Origin: Acuticoccus yangtzensis
GTDB taxonomy: Bacteria > Pseudomonadota > Alphaproteobacteria > Rhizobiales > Amorphaceae
Reading direction: 5' to 3'
Assembly (NCBI RefSeq): GCF_001927245.1
Contig: NZ_MJUX01000013.1
Coordinates: forward strand, 1 to 64,000
Length of the DNA stretch: 64,000 nt
In this document: positions 54,803-63,978 of the stretch, in pieces
How positions within the stretch are numbered: the stretch's first letter is position 1
How the letters are laid out: the number at the start of each line of letters is the position of its first letter
The notes under the pieces: model-generated
Seen by the model: the letters and a program-made list of their open reading frames with translations, nothing else
The model's database searches: none
Told to the model about the DNA's origin: nothing
Made by a program: the position numbers and the translations under genes

Positions 54803-56190
54803 CCGATCGTTCGAGTGCCACCGGCATGTCACGGCGCCAGATCCTGGGCGCAGGTGCTGCAGCCGGAGCTCTGGTATCCACCGCAGCATGGTCGCGCACG
54901 ACCAACATGAGCTTGCCTGATGCGCCGCTGATGGAAAGTTCGGCCACGCAGGCCCCGGTGAGACCGACGGCGGGACTTCCATACAATCCGGTCTGTACGC
55001 TGAACGGCTGGTCGCTTCCGTTCCGCATGAACGGCAATGTCAAGGAATTCCATCTCGTCGCCGAACCGGTCGAGCGCGAGCTTTCCGACGGCACGATCGC
55101 GCATCTCTGGGGCTATAACGGTCAGTCGCCGGGGCCGACCATCGAAGCGGTGGAAGGCGAGCGCGTCCGCATTTTCGTCACCAACCGGCTTCCGGAACAC
55201 ACAAGCGTGCACTGGCACGGCCTCATCCTGCCGTGTGGCATGGATGGTGTCACGGGACTGACCCAGCCCGGCATTCCGGCCGGCAAGACCTTCGTCTACG
55301 AGTTCGAACTGACGAAGTCAGGCACGCATATGTACCACCCTCACGGCGACGAGATGGTGCAGATGGCGATGGGCATGATGGGCTTCTTCGTCATCCATCC
55401 GAAGGACCCGGATTTCATGCGCGTCGACCGGGACTATGTGTTCCTGCTGTCGGCTTATGACATCGACCCGGGCAGTTACATGCCCCGCGTCATGGAGATG
55501 ACCGACTTCAACCTGTGGGCCATCAACAGTCGCGTCTTTCCAGGCGTCGATCCGCTTGTGGCCGCGAAGGGGGACCGGGTCAGGGTGCGTGTGGGCAACC
55601 TGACGATGACCAACCATCCGATCCACATGCACGGCTACCATTTCGAGGTGACGGGCACTGATGGCGGTTGGGTGAGGCCCGAGGCGCGCTGGCCGGAAGT
55701 GACGATCGACATCCCCGTCGGGGCGATGCGCGCCTATGAATTCGACGCGATCCACGAAGGCGACTGGGCACTGCACTGTCACAAGTCGCATCACACGATG
55801 AACGCGATGGGCCACGACGTCCCGACCTTCATCGGCGCTGACAAGACGAACGTCGCCAGAAAGATCCGCCTTATCCAGCCCGAATATATGCCGATGGGCA
55901 CCAACGGCATGGCGGATATGGCCGAAATGGCGATGCCGATCCCGGACAACACCGAACCCATGATGGGGGGATGGGGCCCCTTTGGCTCAGTGGAGATGGG
56001 CGGCATGTTCACGGTGATGAAGGTTCGCGAAGGGCTCGCCGCGGACGATTATTCGGACCCCGGTTGGTTCGATCATCCCCCGGGTACCGTCGCTTACGAG
56101 TGGACGGGTTCACTGCCCGAGGTGGCCTCCATGGACGAGGCCGCCACGGTTCCGCCGCAACACGCCGAGCCCGTTCGGCGGGTTGACTGA
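54799..56190 (+). CDS. Multicopper oxidase, second type, Tat-exported
   Basis: A 463-residue oxidase with a twin-arginine signal (SRRQILGAG, residues 11-19). Copper motifs are HWHG at residues 138-141, MYHPHGDEM near 178-186, the NHPIHMHGYHF block and HCHKSHHTMNAMGH. The Met/His-rich sequence after the last motif resembles the copper-resistance oxidases of manganese/copper type. It differs clearly from the oxidase at 30317, so the two may use different substrates or copper loads. Confidence 0.92.
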   Translation: MTDRSSATGMSRRQILGAGAAAGALVSTAAWSRTTNMSLPDAPLMESSATQAPVRPTAGLPYNPVCTLNGWSLPFRMNGNVKEFHLVAEPVERELSDGTIAHLWGYNGQSPGPTIEAVEGERVRIFVTNRLPEHTSVHWHGLILPCGMDGVTGLTQPGIPAGKTFVYEFELTKSGTHMYHPHGDEMVQMAMGMMGFFVIHPKDPDFMRVDRDYVFLLSAYDIDPGSYMPRVMEMTDFNLWAINSRVFPGVDPLVAAKGDRVRVRVGNLTMTNHPIHMHGYHFEVTGTDGGWVRPEARWPEVTIDIPVGAMRAYEFDAIHEGDWALHCHKSHHTMNAMGHDVPTFIGADKTNVARKIRLIQPEYMPMGTNGMADMAEMAMPIPDNTEPMMGGWGPFGSVEMGGMFTVMKVREGLAADDYSDPGWFDHPPGTVAYEWTGSLPEVASMDEAATVPPQHAEPVRRVD

Positions 56191-56213
56191 CCATCTCAAT
56201 AGACGAGGACAAG

Positions 56214-56735
56214 ATGAAGCTTCCTGCTGCTGCGTGGCTCGCCGCCACGCTCATTATCACTCCGGCTACGGCATTCGCCGCTGGCAGTCACTCTGGTGGC
56301 CACGAGAATGGCCATTCCGCAGAGGCCGACGCTGATGATCATCACGGGGAGATGGCGATCGGCTCCCCCGGTAAAGCAGCCGAGGTGGTTCGAACGATCC
56401 GCATCTCAATGAAGGAAACCGATAGCGGAGCGATGGTTTTCGAGCCAGCGTCCATCGACGTGAAGCGCGGCGAAACCATACGCTTTTCGATTACCAATGA
56501 CGGGGTACTCGAGCATGAGTTCGTGATGGACGCTTCGCCAGAGATCGCCGAACACAAAGATCTCATGCGGCGGTTTCCTGAGATGATGCACGACGATGAA
56601 AACGCAGTGCGTCTCGAGCCAGGCGATGATGGCGAGATTCTATGGCGCTTTACCAATACTGGCAGCTTCGAATTCGCATGCCTCATTCCCGGTCACTACG
56701 AGATGGGGATGCACGGTCCACTCACCGTCAATTAA
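56214..56735 (+). CDS. Exported cupredoxin-like copper protein
   Basis: A 173-residue protein with a signal peptide (AAWLAATLIITPATAFA), a His-rich linker (GSHSGGHENGHS, DDHHGE) and a cupredoxin domain. Type I copper ligands are His in EHEFVMD and Cys-His-Met in FACLIPGHYEMGM. It would store or shuttle copper or electrons in the periplasm. It follows the oxidase by 24 bases. Confidence 0.92.
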   Translation: MKLPAAAWLAATLIITPATAFAAGSHSGGHENGHSAEADADDHHGEMAIGSPGKAAEVVRTIRISMKETDSGAMVFEPASIDVKRGETIRFSITNDGVLEHEFVMDASPEIAEHKDLMRRFPEMMHDDENAVRLEPGDDGEILWRFTNTGSFEFACLIPGHYEMGMHGPLTVN

Positions 56736-56761
56736 TCCCGCAACGTCTTAAGGACATCCTC

Positions 56762-57043
56762 ATGAACAAACTTGCGCTCACTGCAGCATTGATCGGCAGC
56801 CTCGTCTTCACTCCAGCCGTTTTTGCGGCTCCGGTATCGAAGGGCGAGGTGACAAAAGTGGACACTCGTCGCAATCGCGTCACCGTCAAACATGGCCCGC
56901 TCGACAACCTCGAGATGCCGGCGATGACGATGGTCTTTGAGGTCTCTGACCCGGCGATGATGGATCGCTTAACCGTTGGTCGCGCCATTACATTCACGGC
57001 CGATCGTGTCAAAGGGAAGCTCACGATTGTTGAGATAGAGTAA
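56762..57043 (+). CDS. CusF-like periplasmic copper-binding protein
   Basis: A 93-residue protein with a signal peptide (LTAALIGSLVFTPAVFAA) and a CusF fold: GEVTKVDTRRNRVTVKHGPL, then the ligands in MPAMTMVF. It binds Cu(I) in the periplasm. It is the last gene of the second copper operon and is followed by a strong hairpin at 57052. Confidence 0.92.
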   Translation: MNKLALTAALIGSLVFTPAVFAAPVSKGEVTKVDTRRNRVTVKHGPLDNLEMPAMTMVFEVSDPAMMDRLTVGRAITFTADRVKGKLTIVEIE

Positions 57044-57051
57044 ACATAATC

Positions 57052-57080
57052 GGCGCCGCCAATTTGGCGGCGCCCTCTCT
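57052..57080 (+). terminator. Hairpin terminator of the second copper operon
   Basis: A perfect 9-bp stem GGCGCCGCC / GGCGGCGCC with an AATTT loop (57052-57074) is followed by CTCTCT. There is no long T-run, but the position right after the last gene fits a terminator. It also marks the change from GC-rich to AT-rich DNA. Confidence 0.7.
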
Positions 57081-57131
57081 AAGCCTCGGTAGGCGTGCGT
57101 ACGGCATTAGAATAGTAACGGAGTAAATTCT

Positions 57132-58166
57132 ATGTCAGAGATTTCTGTGGATTCGCGGCTATCCAAGGTTGGGTTATATAATAAGTATAGGTTCAAACTA
57201 AATCCTCTTCTTAGAGGCAGGAGTGCATGCACTTTTTTTGCATACGCATTAAATATTACCTGGAGAGTTCAGGTGCTTGCGTGTCTTTTTGGTTTGTTAC
57301 TATTGATAGTAACGTATGTTAATCTTGAGCTAATAAAATTAACGATCAATTCGGTCATCGACTCCGGTCACTTCCCGATAATTTTTCTTGGAAATAAAAT
57401 GTCTCAATTAGAGCTGCTAATATTAGCGCTGGCTGCATTGATGTTAGTCTGTCTATTGCTTTCAATAATTCGGTTCTTAGTGAATATCCTTCAAGGTTTG
57501 ATTTGCGAGCGGACCTTGATTTCTTTGAGACGAAAGATCTACGCTTCGCGGGCGCGAACCAACAGCAAAAAGGTTGGAAATGGGATTATCCCAGTCATTT
57601 CACAGGAAATCGAGCCCCTCGGTGGATTTTCTGGTGAAATGATAATTTTGCCGCTAGTCCAGGCGGGAACATTCCTAACTGTACTATTTTTTATTTTTTT
57701 GCAGAGTAATGTACTCGGTGTTGCAGTGGTTGCACTCATTCCTATCCAGGTTATTTGGTCGGCCTGGATGCAGAAGAAGCTAAATCGATTTTGGCGACAT
57801 CGTATTCGTTTGATGCGGCTACTGGCCGTGAGAGCTACGATATTAGCGTCCGTTCCAACGGGCATGGAGCGTATATTTTCTAATATATACGTCAATAGGA
57901 TGGCAATCTATAGGGCAAAATACTTAATGAAATCGGCAAATTCATACTTTATTGGAGTGTCGTCTTTAGTAGTTATTGGGGTCGGTGGATATCTAGTGAT
58001 GAGTGATGATTTGACAGTTGGAGTTATCGCCGTGACTCTCGGGGCCCATAAGGATTTGTCTGGATCATTTCGTGAATTGTTGCGTTATAGGCAGATGTGG
58101 TGTGACGTATCAGTCAGATACCTTGAGCTGAAAAGGAGCGTAGGGGAAGAATTCGCTGAAGCATGA
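57132..58166 (+). CDS. Stand-alone ABC-exporter-type transmembrane domain
   Basis: A 344-residue membrane protein with six predicted helices. The pattern FLVNILQGLICERTLISLRRKIY resembles the ABC-exporter type I domain (a helix followed by an Arg-rich coupling segment). It ends without any nucleotide-binding domain. Codon use is AT-rich (many ATA and TTA codons), unlike its neighbours, so it was probably acquired recently. The function is unknown; in several families such orphan domains work in secretion of peptides or modified natural products. Confidence 0.65.
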   Translation: MSEISVDSRLSKVGLYNKYRFKLNPLLRGRSACTFFAYALNITWRVQVLACLFGLLLLIVTYVNLELIKLTINSVIDSGHFPIIFLGNKMSQLELLILALAALMLVCLLLSIIRFLVNILQGLICERTLISLRRKIYASRARTNSKKVGNGIIPVISQEIEPLGGFSGEMIILPLVQAGTFLTVLFFIFLQSNVLGVAVVALIPIQVIWSAWMQKKLNRFWRHRIRLMRLLAVRATILASVPTGMERIFSNIYVNRMAIYRAKYLMKSANSYFIGVSSLVVIGVGGYLVMSDDLTVGVIAVTLGAHKDLSGSFRELLRYRQMWCDVSVRYLELKRSVGEEFAEA

Positions 58167-58206
58167 TCTAACTATTAGGGTGTATCAGGTACATTAGGAG
58201 GCTAGG

Positions 58207-58638
58207 ATGAGTGTAAGGTGGGGTCTGACTGTAGTCGTGGCATTATTCGTGGGAGGCGTTGCTCATGCCAACGGATCATTGCCCAATGCCGAGGTGGGCG
58301 ACGGAATCAATATCACGAACGTAACTCTCGATCGCATCGTAGGTGAGAATAAAATAAGAGCTTCATTTGTAGTGGAAAATTCTAGCTCGCAAGTTGTTCG
58401 GCTAAATAGTATAACTATATGGGGTGGTGATGCGGTCATTACAGTCGGTGATGTTCCTATAATTTCGTCTCTGCCTGGCCTTTTGATGCGATATAATGAG
58501 GAGCTTGACTTCTCTACGTCTCATTTGATGGCAACAGTTGAATCGATTGATGTCGAGCTCGAAGAGCTAGATCATATTGTAGTCGAAATCGAAATTAATG
58601 GTGTAAAAAATCAAATAACAGTGCATCGTCGCCTTTGA
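58207..58638 (+). CDS. Exported beta-rich protein, possible partner of the ABC-type membrane protein
   Basis: A 143-residue protein with a signal peptide (LTVVVALFVGGVAHANG) and a beta-rich mature domain (ITNVTLDRIVGENKIRASFV and SSQVVRLNSITIWGG) with a fold like that of copper chaperones of the PCuAC type, but no Met/His copper motif is present. It is AT-rich like the upstream gene and has an AGGAGG site. It starts 40 bases after the membrane-domain gene, and the two probably form one unit. Confidence 0.6.
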   Translation: MSVRWGLTVVVALFVGGVAHANGSLPNAEVGDGINITNVTLDRIVGENKIRASFVVENSSSQVVRLNSITIWGGDAVITVGDVPIISSLPGLLMRYNEELDFSTSHLMATVESIDVELEELDHIVVEIEINGVKNQITVHRRL

Positions 58639-58792
58639 ATGCAAGCTATCGGATGACCCATCCGCATGGATCATTCCGAATATAAGTCGGCGAAAGCGGT
58701 AAAATTTGTTACCACTTCTGGAGAAGTGACGATCGCCGACTGAAAGATGAGCCGCCCGATAACCTTGGGCCTGACGTGATGCGGAGGGCCGT

Positions 58793-59305
<513 letters not shown>

Positions 59306-59368
59306 GGCTATGTTTATCCGTTCGAGTTATCGGATTGAGATTGCTCGTTCCATAATTGCCCTTATGCG

Positions 59369-59710
59369 TCAGTCGTTTGCGGCGCGGTAGCCTCTCTTTG
59401 TTTTCTGCCGCGAGAGTTCGATGAGTGCGTCGATCGCTGATCCTGCAGACGGGTATAAATCCCGACGCAAGTGACAGCTAACGCCGATCCGTCCCCACTC
59501 TCGCACGAGCGCCCATTCTCCGAACAATGTGCGCTGCACGGAGAGAGCGTAGAAGCGGCGCTTGTTGCTGCTCAGATCGATGCACCGTAGGTGCAAATCA
59601 GTCGGGAAAAGATCGAGCTGGACTGCCACAGAAACTCCTTTTGAGTGAACGTCGACCGTGCAGCTGAATGGCAATGATCGAGCGTGATCCTCAAGACATT
59701 GAAGGCGCAT
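59369..59710 (-). CDS. WGR-domain protein
   Basis: A 113-residue protein with the WGR motif in LFGEWALVREWGRIG after NKRRFYALSVQ. WGR domains bind DNA or nucleic acid ends. ATG 59710 has GGAAG upstream; a GTG at 59725 is possible. Such small WGR proteins are frequent on alphaproteobacterial plasmids and mobile elements, with unknown role. Its end lies close to the IS21 remnant. Confidence 0.75.
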   Translation of the reverse strand: MRLQCLEDHARSLPFSCTVDVHSKGVSVAVQLDLFPTDLHLRCIDLSSNKRRFYALSVQRTLFGEWALVREWGRIGVSCHLRRDLYPSAGSAIDALIELSRQKTKRGYRAAND

Positions 59711-59733
59711 GGCCGCATCTTCCACGGCGAAGA

Positions 59734-60000
59734 TTACTTGGGTCTATTTGCGGCCGGAACGCTTGAATTCAGCCATCTCTCGCAGCGCGCGATGTAGGCG
59801 TACAGGGTCGGCTTGGAGATGCCCATCATCGCGACGGTGAGTCTCTTTTCACGATAAAGCTGAACCGCAAGGGCCCGCTTGTCAGCGTCGAGTGCGCTCG
59901 GGCGGCCGCCAAGTCGCCGGCGAGCTCTGGCTGCCGCGAGGATTGCGCTCGAGTTCGGCGAGCGCGCCGAAAAGGTGTCGATCGGGGCAACATCACCAAG
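59734..60000 (-). pseudogene. 3' remnant of a serine resolvase
   Basis: The sequence encodes the C-terminal part of a resolvase (GGRPSALDADKRALAVQLYR, MGISKPTLYAYI) with frameshifts, matching the intact resolvase at 60783-61343. It is a decayed duplicate in the same direction and would not be functional. Confidence 0.8.
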
Positions 60001-60143
60001 CGTCTGATGATGTCCTTTATCTATCCGCATTGAACCCAATAATTCAGTGATCTCGAATCTTCGGCGGTTCGTTTAAGCACCCTCTGCGTCGCTTAAGCGG
60101 CATCCGTATTCGCACGGACGGCATCTGGTCAAATCAACAACGT

Positions 60144-60166
60144 CACACTAAGTATGATAAAGTGTG
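60144..60166. promoter_or_regulatory. ParD operator candidate
   Basis: CACACT at 60144-60149 and AGTGTG at 60161-60166 form a perfect 6-bp inverted repeat with an 11-bp centre that holds a -10-like TATGAT (60153-60158). It lies 21 bases before parD. ParD proteins repress at such palindromes. Confidence 0.6.
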
Positions 60167-60187
60167 CGTGTCAGTCAGGAGCCGCTT

Positions 60188-60463
60188 ATGTCCGAGATCG
60201 AACGGATGACCATCACCGTGCCGGCCAAAATGGCCGCCGCCCTAAAGGCGGTTGTCGCCGAGGGCGAGTATGCCTCGACCAGCGAGGTGGTGCGCGAAGC
60301 TCTGCGTGACTGGACCAAAGCACGCGATGTCGAACGCCGCGAGCTTATAGCGCTCCGCGAAATGATCCGCGCTGGTGACGAAAGCGGCCCCAGCGTGCCG
60401 GCTGACGAGGTCTACGCCGAGCTGCGCGAGCTCGTCGCGACCCGCCGTAAAGACTCTGCGTGA
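60188..60463 (+). CDS. parD: ParD-like ribbon-helix-helix antitoxin
   Basis: A 91-residue protein with the RHH strand-helix ERMTITVPAKMAAALKAVVA and the ParD-typical YASTSEVVREALRDW. ATG 60188 has CAGGAG seven bases upstream. The GTGA overlap with parE makes a coupled pair. It should bind ParE and the palindrome at 60144-60166. Confidence 0.93.
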   Translation: MSEIERMTITVPAKMAAALKAVVAEGEYASTSEVVREALRDWTKARDVERRELIALREMIRAGDESGPSVPADEVYAELRELVATRRKDSA

Positions 60464-60753
60464 AACGTCTCGGATATGCGCCAACCGCTTTGGCCGATCT
60501 TCGCGACATCGCACTTTATATCGCCGAGGACGATCCGGACCGTGCGCTGAGTTTCGTCGCGGAACTGGAGCGAACGGCGGCGCTGGCCGCGGAGCGCCCG
60601 GCGAGTTTCCGCGAGCGATCTGATATCGCGCCGGGGCTGAGGGTCGTTGTGCACGGCCGCTACCTGATCTTCTTTCGGGAGCTGGCCGAGGAGGTTCGCA
60701 TCGTGCGGGTCCTGCACGGCGCCCGCAACCTTCCGGGGCTGTTTGAGCCATGA
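60460..60753 (+). CDS. parE: ParE-like toxin
   Basis: A 97-residue RelE/ParE-fold toxin from GTG 60460 with ALADLRDIALYIAEDDPDRA and VVVHGRYLIFFREL, VRIVRVLHGARN. ParE toxins poison DNA gyrase. It overlaps parD by four bases. Confidence 0.93.
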   Translation: MKRLGYAPTALADLRDIALYIAEDDPDRALSFVAELERTAALAAERPASFRERSDIAPGLRVVVHGRYLIFFRELAEEVRIVRVLHGARNLPGLFEP

Positions 60754-60782
60754 CCGCGGCGCTTCCCTGAACGTTTGGCCCG

Positions 60783-61343
60783 TCAACCGCCGCCGGCTGA
60801 CCGGACATAGGCGTAGAGTGTCGGCTTCGAGATCCCCATCATCGTGCAGATCTTGGTGACCGTGAGCTTCTTCTCCCGGTAGAGCTGCACCGCCAGCGCC
60901 TGCTTGTCGCCATCGAGGGCCGGCGGGCGGCCTCCGAGGCGCCCACGTGCACGGGCGGCGGCAAGCCCCGCCTGGGTGCGCTCGCGGATGAGGTTGCGCT
61001 CGAACTCGGCGAGCGCGCCGAAGAGGTGGAAGGTGAGCTTTCCCGTCGAGGTCGCGGTATCGATGCGCTCGGCCAAGCTCTCCAGTGCGACACCCTGCTC
61101 TTCGAGATAGAGCGCCCAGGTGATGAGGTCTTGCAGCGAGCGACCGAGCCGGTCGAGCCGCCACACCACCAGCGTATCGCCGGCGCGCAAGAGCTCCTTC
61201 GCCTTCTCGAGCCCCGGCCTCGCCGCCACCGTTCCGCTCGCCTTGTCGACGAGGATCTTTTCGCACCCCGCCTTCTGGAGCGCGTCGCGCTGCAGATCGA
61301 GGTTCTGCTCGATTGTGGAGACCCGGGCGTACCCGATCTTCAT
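60783..61343 (-). CDS. Serine resolvase/invertase
   Basis: A 186-residue small serine recombinase. The catalytic Ser9 is in GYARVSTIEQN, with VVWRLDRLGRS and the C-terminal HTH (KICTMMGISKPTLYAYVR). ATG 61343 has GAGGAG seven bases upstream. Such enzymes resolve plasmid dimers or transposon cointegrates. It is convergent with parE, and a decayed relative lies at 59734. Confidence 0.95.
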   Translation of the reverse strand: MKIGYARVSTIEQNLDLQRDALQKAGCEKILVDKASGTVAARPGLEKAKELLRAGDTLVVWRLDRLGRSLQDLITWALYLEEQGVALESLAERIDTATSTGKLTFHLFGALAEFERNLIRERTQAGLAAARARGRLGGRPPALDGDKQALAVQLYREKKLTVTKICTMMGISKPTLYAYVRSAGGG

Positions 61344-61559
61344 GGGTGGCTCCTCAGGAAGGAAGACAACCCATTCGAACCGCAAAATTCTTAACGTTGA
61401 TTTCCTGACCGGGTATTTTTCCGGTCATCCGGCTGAAACGGCCTCGTCGAGGCGACCTGGCTCGACCGGCAAGAAACCGTCCGTTTGTTTTCCTGCCGAG
61501 GAGTTTCGGTAGTTGCTGGTGGTCGCGGTCTGCCGGCACGCCCAGCTCTGGAAGCAGCC

Positions 61560-61976
61560 CTGGGCTGCGCCGCACGATGGGGTTCACGTAAAGATGCCCG
61601 CGACGCGCGTACCAACGCCCGAGCGTCGCCGCGAGGCCGGTGACCAGGATGACCGAGCCCCACAGGTACCCAAGCCCCAGCGAGCGATCCATCAAGTCGG
61701 AGACCTCCGTACCCGCCGTGGTGGTGACGATGATGGCGAGCCAGAACAGGAGCGGGTGGTAGCGCCGCGCCCCGATCTGCGCGGTCAGGATGACGGTCAG
61801 CGCCGCGAAGGTGATGGCGAACCCGACATAGTGCCGAAGTTCAAGGTCATGGAGATGTAGTCCCCCGCCGTCTCGCCGAGCGTCGTGGCAAGGACCTTCA
61901 TGATTCAGAAGGCGAGGGTGACCTCAGCGATCTTGTTGAAGGTGTCGTCCGGCAGTGTGGCGGCTTGGTCGCTCAT
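61560..61976 (-). pseudogene. Truncated COG4705-type membrane-protein gene
   Basis: The frame starts at ATG 61976 (MSDQAATLPDDTFNKIAEVT) and meets an in-frame TGA where a Trp is usual. It then needs a frameshift near 61840 to continue into GRWYARRGHLYVNPIVRR, and it stops at about 61560 where the resolvase flank begins. The gene is inactivated by several lesions and by the insertion next to it. Confidence 0.7.
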
Positions 61977-62067
61977 GGCAGTCCTCATGTGTGCTCGCCT
62001 CTGACAAGCCTTCGCGGCCGGTCGTCCCATGGGACCGGCCGCGTCCGTATGCAGAAGGCGCTGCTCC

Positions 62068-62490
62068 TTAGGAGCGCTCGCCCTCGTGGTCGCGATCGTC
62101 GTCGTCCAAGCCCTTCTCCAGGATGGCGCCAGTGTTGGCGTCGATCTCCATCTCGGTGAGCTGGTCGCCCTTCGCGGTTTCGACCTCGATCACCACGCGG
62201 CCGTCCTCCTCGTCGTACTCGGCTTCGAACGCGGTTCCGTCGGTATCGGCAACGGCCTTGGCGAGCGCGTCGGACAACGTCAGTTTGGCGCCCCGGAAGG
62301 CTGCGTACTCGTCTCGGTCCTCGTCGTCGGTGGCGTTGGAGGATATGAAGGTGCCGTCGAGGCCGAAGCGCATCTCGGCGAGCTCGTCGCGGTCGGTGAT
62401 CGTCTCGGAGGCGGCGTACGCTCCAGCGCCGAGCGCAGCGACGCCCAGCGGCACGGCAAGGGCGATCGCGATGGTCTTGCGGTTAGTCAT
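62068..62490 (-). CDS. Exported PepSY-domain protein
   Basis: A 140-residue protein with a signal peptide (AIALAVPLGVAALGAGAYAA) and a PepSY-type domain (LTLSDALAKAVADTDGTAFE, then VIEVETAKGDQLTEMEIDAN). It is very acidic (many Asp/Glu). PepSY domains act as inhibitors or metal-responsive modules in the cell envelope. The gene is divergent from lspA. Confidence 0.85.
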   Translation of the reverse strand: MTNRKTIAIALAVPLGVAALGAGAYAASETITDRDELAEMRFGLDGTFISSNATDDEDRDEYAAFRGAKLTLSDALAKAVADTDGTAFEAEYDEEDGRVVIEVETAKGDQLTEMEIDANTGAILEKGLDDDDRDHEGERS

Positions 62491-62749
62491 AGTTGTCTCC
62501 TTGGCTTGCCGGCAGGCCACCGCTCGTGTCACCAAGGTGGCGATCGGGCCTCCACGAGGCGTTGCGGGGACTATACGGTTTGGTATCGGAGCAGGGTTGA
62601 AGCTCCACTCGCTGGAGGTTGTACGACCTGCGTCGACGATCCACAGCCGTTGGCGGAACCTTGATCCACGTTGTTTTGCAAGCTTGCCCAGGCAGCTCGC
62701 TTCCGCGCTTTAGAAGCAGTTGCCTCGCCGTCCACGGGGAGAGCCACTG

Positions 62750-63235
62750 ATGCTTATGTGGCCGTTGGGGCTCGGTATCGCGGGTGCGGCTTTTCTTGCC
62801 GATCAGCTCACCAAGCATCTCGTGCTTGCGAACGCCGCAGCGATCTTGCCGGCCGTTCCGATCGTGCCGGGGCTTAACCTCGTGCTGGTGCGCAACACCG
62901 GGGTGACGTTCGGCTTCCTCGCCGACCTGCCGGCATGGACCCTTGCGGCGTTCGCAGGCGCGGTCGTGATCTGGCTGGCGGTCTGGCTCCGGCGCTCCGG
63001 CTCACCGCTCACCTCGGTGACGCTCGGGCTCATGATCGGTGGCGCGCTCGGCAACACGCTCGACCGGGTGCGGTTCGCGGGCGTCACGGACTTCATCGAT
63101 GTTTACCTCGGGAGGTATCATTGGCCCGCGTTCAATTTGGCGGACGTGGCGATCGTGTCGGGCGTCCTGCTGCTCGTCGCGCAAAGCCTCCTGCGCAGCT
63201 CGCCGGCAACCGACGACGCGGTGGGCGGGCGCTGA
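62750..63235 (+). CDS. lspA: Signal peptidase II
   Basis: A 161-residue membrane protease with four helices. Catalytic Asp residues are in GNTLDRVRFAGVTDFIDVY and NLADVAI, and the substrate motif LVRNTGVTFGFL is present. It cleaves lipoprotein signal peptides. It is an additional copy of the type found near metal-resistance genes; the chromosome should have its own. It is followed after two bases by the DUF1624 gene. Confidence 0.93.
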   Translation: MLMWPLGLGIAGAAFLADQLTKHLVLANAAAILPAVPIVPGLNLVLVRNTGVTFGFLADLPAWTLAAFAGAVVIWLAVWLRRSGSPLTSVTLGLMIGGALGNTLDRVRFAGVTDFIDVYLGRYHWPAFNLADVAIVSGVLLLVAQSLLRSSPATDDAVGGR

Positions 63236-63237
63236 TC

Positions 63238-63978
63238 GTGACGACTCGTCGAGCCCACCACCCGAAGGGTCGCCTCGTCGGGATCGACGTCGTCCGCGGA
63301 TCGGCGATCATCGGCGTCGTCCTGTTCCACCTGGTCTGGGATCTCGACCTTTACGGATACATTCCAGACGGCCTCGCAACCCATCCCGCCTGGATCGGTT
63401 TCGGGCGCACCCTCGCCGCGACCTTCATGGCGCTCGTCGGCGTCGGTCTCGTCCTTGCGCATCGCGATGGGTTTCATGTCCGGCCGTTTGCAAGACGCGT
63501 TCTCGTGATCGCGCTGGCCGCCGTCGCCGTGTCGGTGGCGACGTACTTCGCGTTCCCGGCCGCTTTCGTCACCTTCGGCATCCTTCACGCGATCGCCGTT
63601 GCCAGCGTGTTGGGAGCCATGCTGCTGCGCCTCGGTGCGGCGAGCCTGGCTCAGCTCGGGATCTTCGTCGTCCTGGTCGGTCTCATGGGTTCCTTCGATG
63701 CGTTCAACTCAAGATGGCTCGCTTGGATCGGCCTTTCCTCGGTGACGCCGCCGAGCTTGGACTTCGTGCCGGTGTTTCCCTGGTTCGGCGCGACCCTGCT
63801 GGGCATGGCGGCGGCGAAGGGCGGCTTCGCCGATGCCTTGGAGCGGGGGCTCTCAAGCGTTCGCGACAGGCGTCCCATCCGCGGACTGCGTCTGGCCGGA
63901 CGCCACAGCCTGGCGATCTACCTCGTCCACCAGCCAGTGCTTCTGGGCTCGATCGAGTTGACGAGGCGGCTGGTGTGA
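63238..63978 (+). CDS. DUF1624/heparan-alpha-glucosaminide N-acetyltransferase-like membrane protein
   Basis: A 246-residue membrane protein from GTG 63238 with about seven helices. The start GIDVVRGSAIIGVVLFHLVW matches the acyltransferase-3/DUF1624 pattern and the last helix is HSLAIYLVHQPVL. It probably modifies an envelope glycan or lipid. It starts two bases after lspA. It is complete within the window. Confidence 0.85.
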   Translation: MTTRRAHHPKGRLVGIDVVRGSAIIGVVLFHLVWDLDLYGYIPDGLATHPAWIGFGRTLAATFMALVGVGLVLAHRDGFHVRPFARRVLVIALAAVAVSVATYFAFPAAFVTFGILHAIAVASVLGAMLLRLGAASLAQLGIFVVLVGLMGSFDAFNSRWLAWIGLSSVTPPSLDFVPVFPWFGATLLGMAAAKGGFADALERGLSSVRDRRPIRGLRLAGRHSLAIYLVHQPVLLGSIELTRRLV

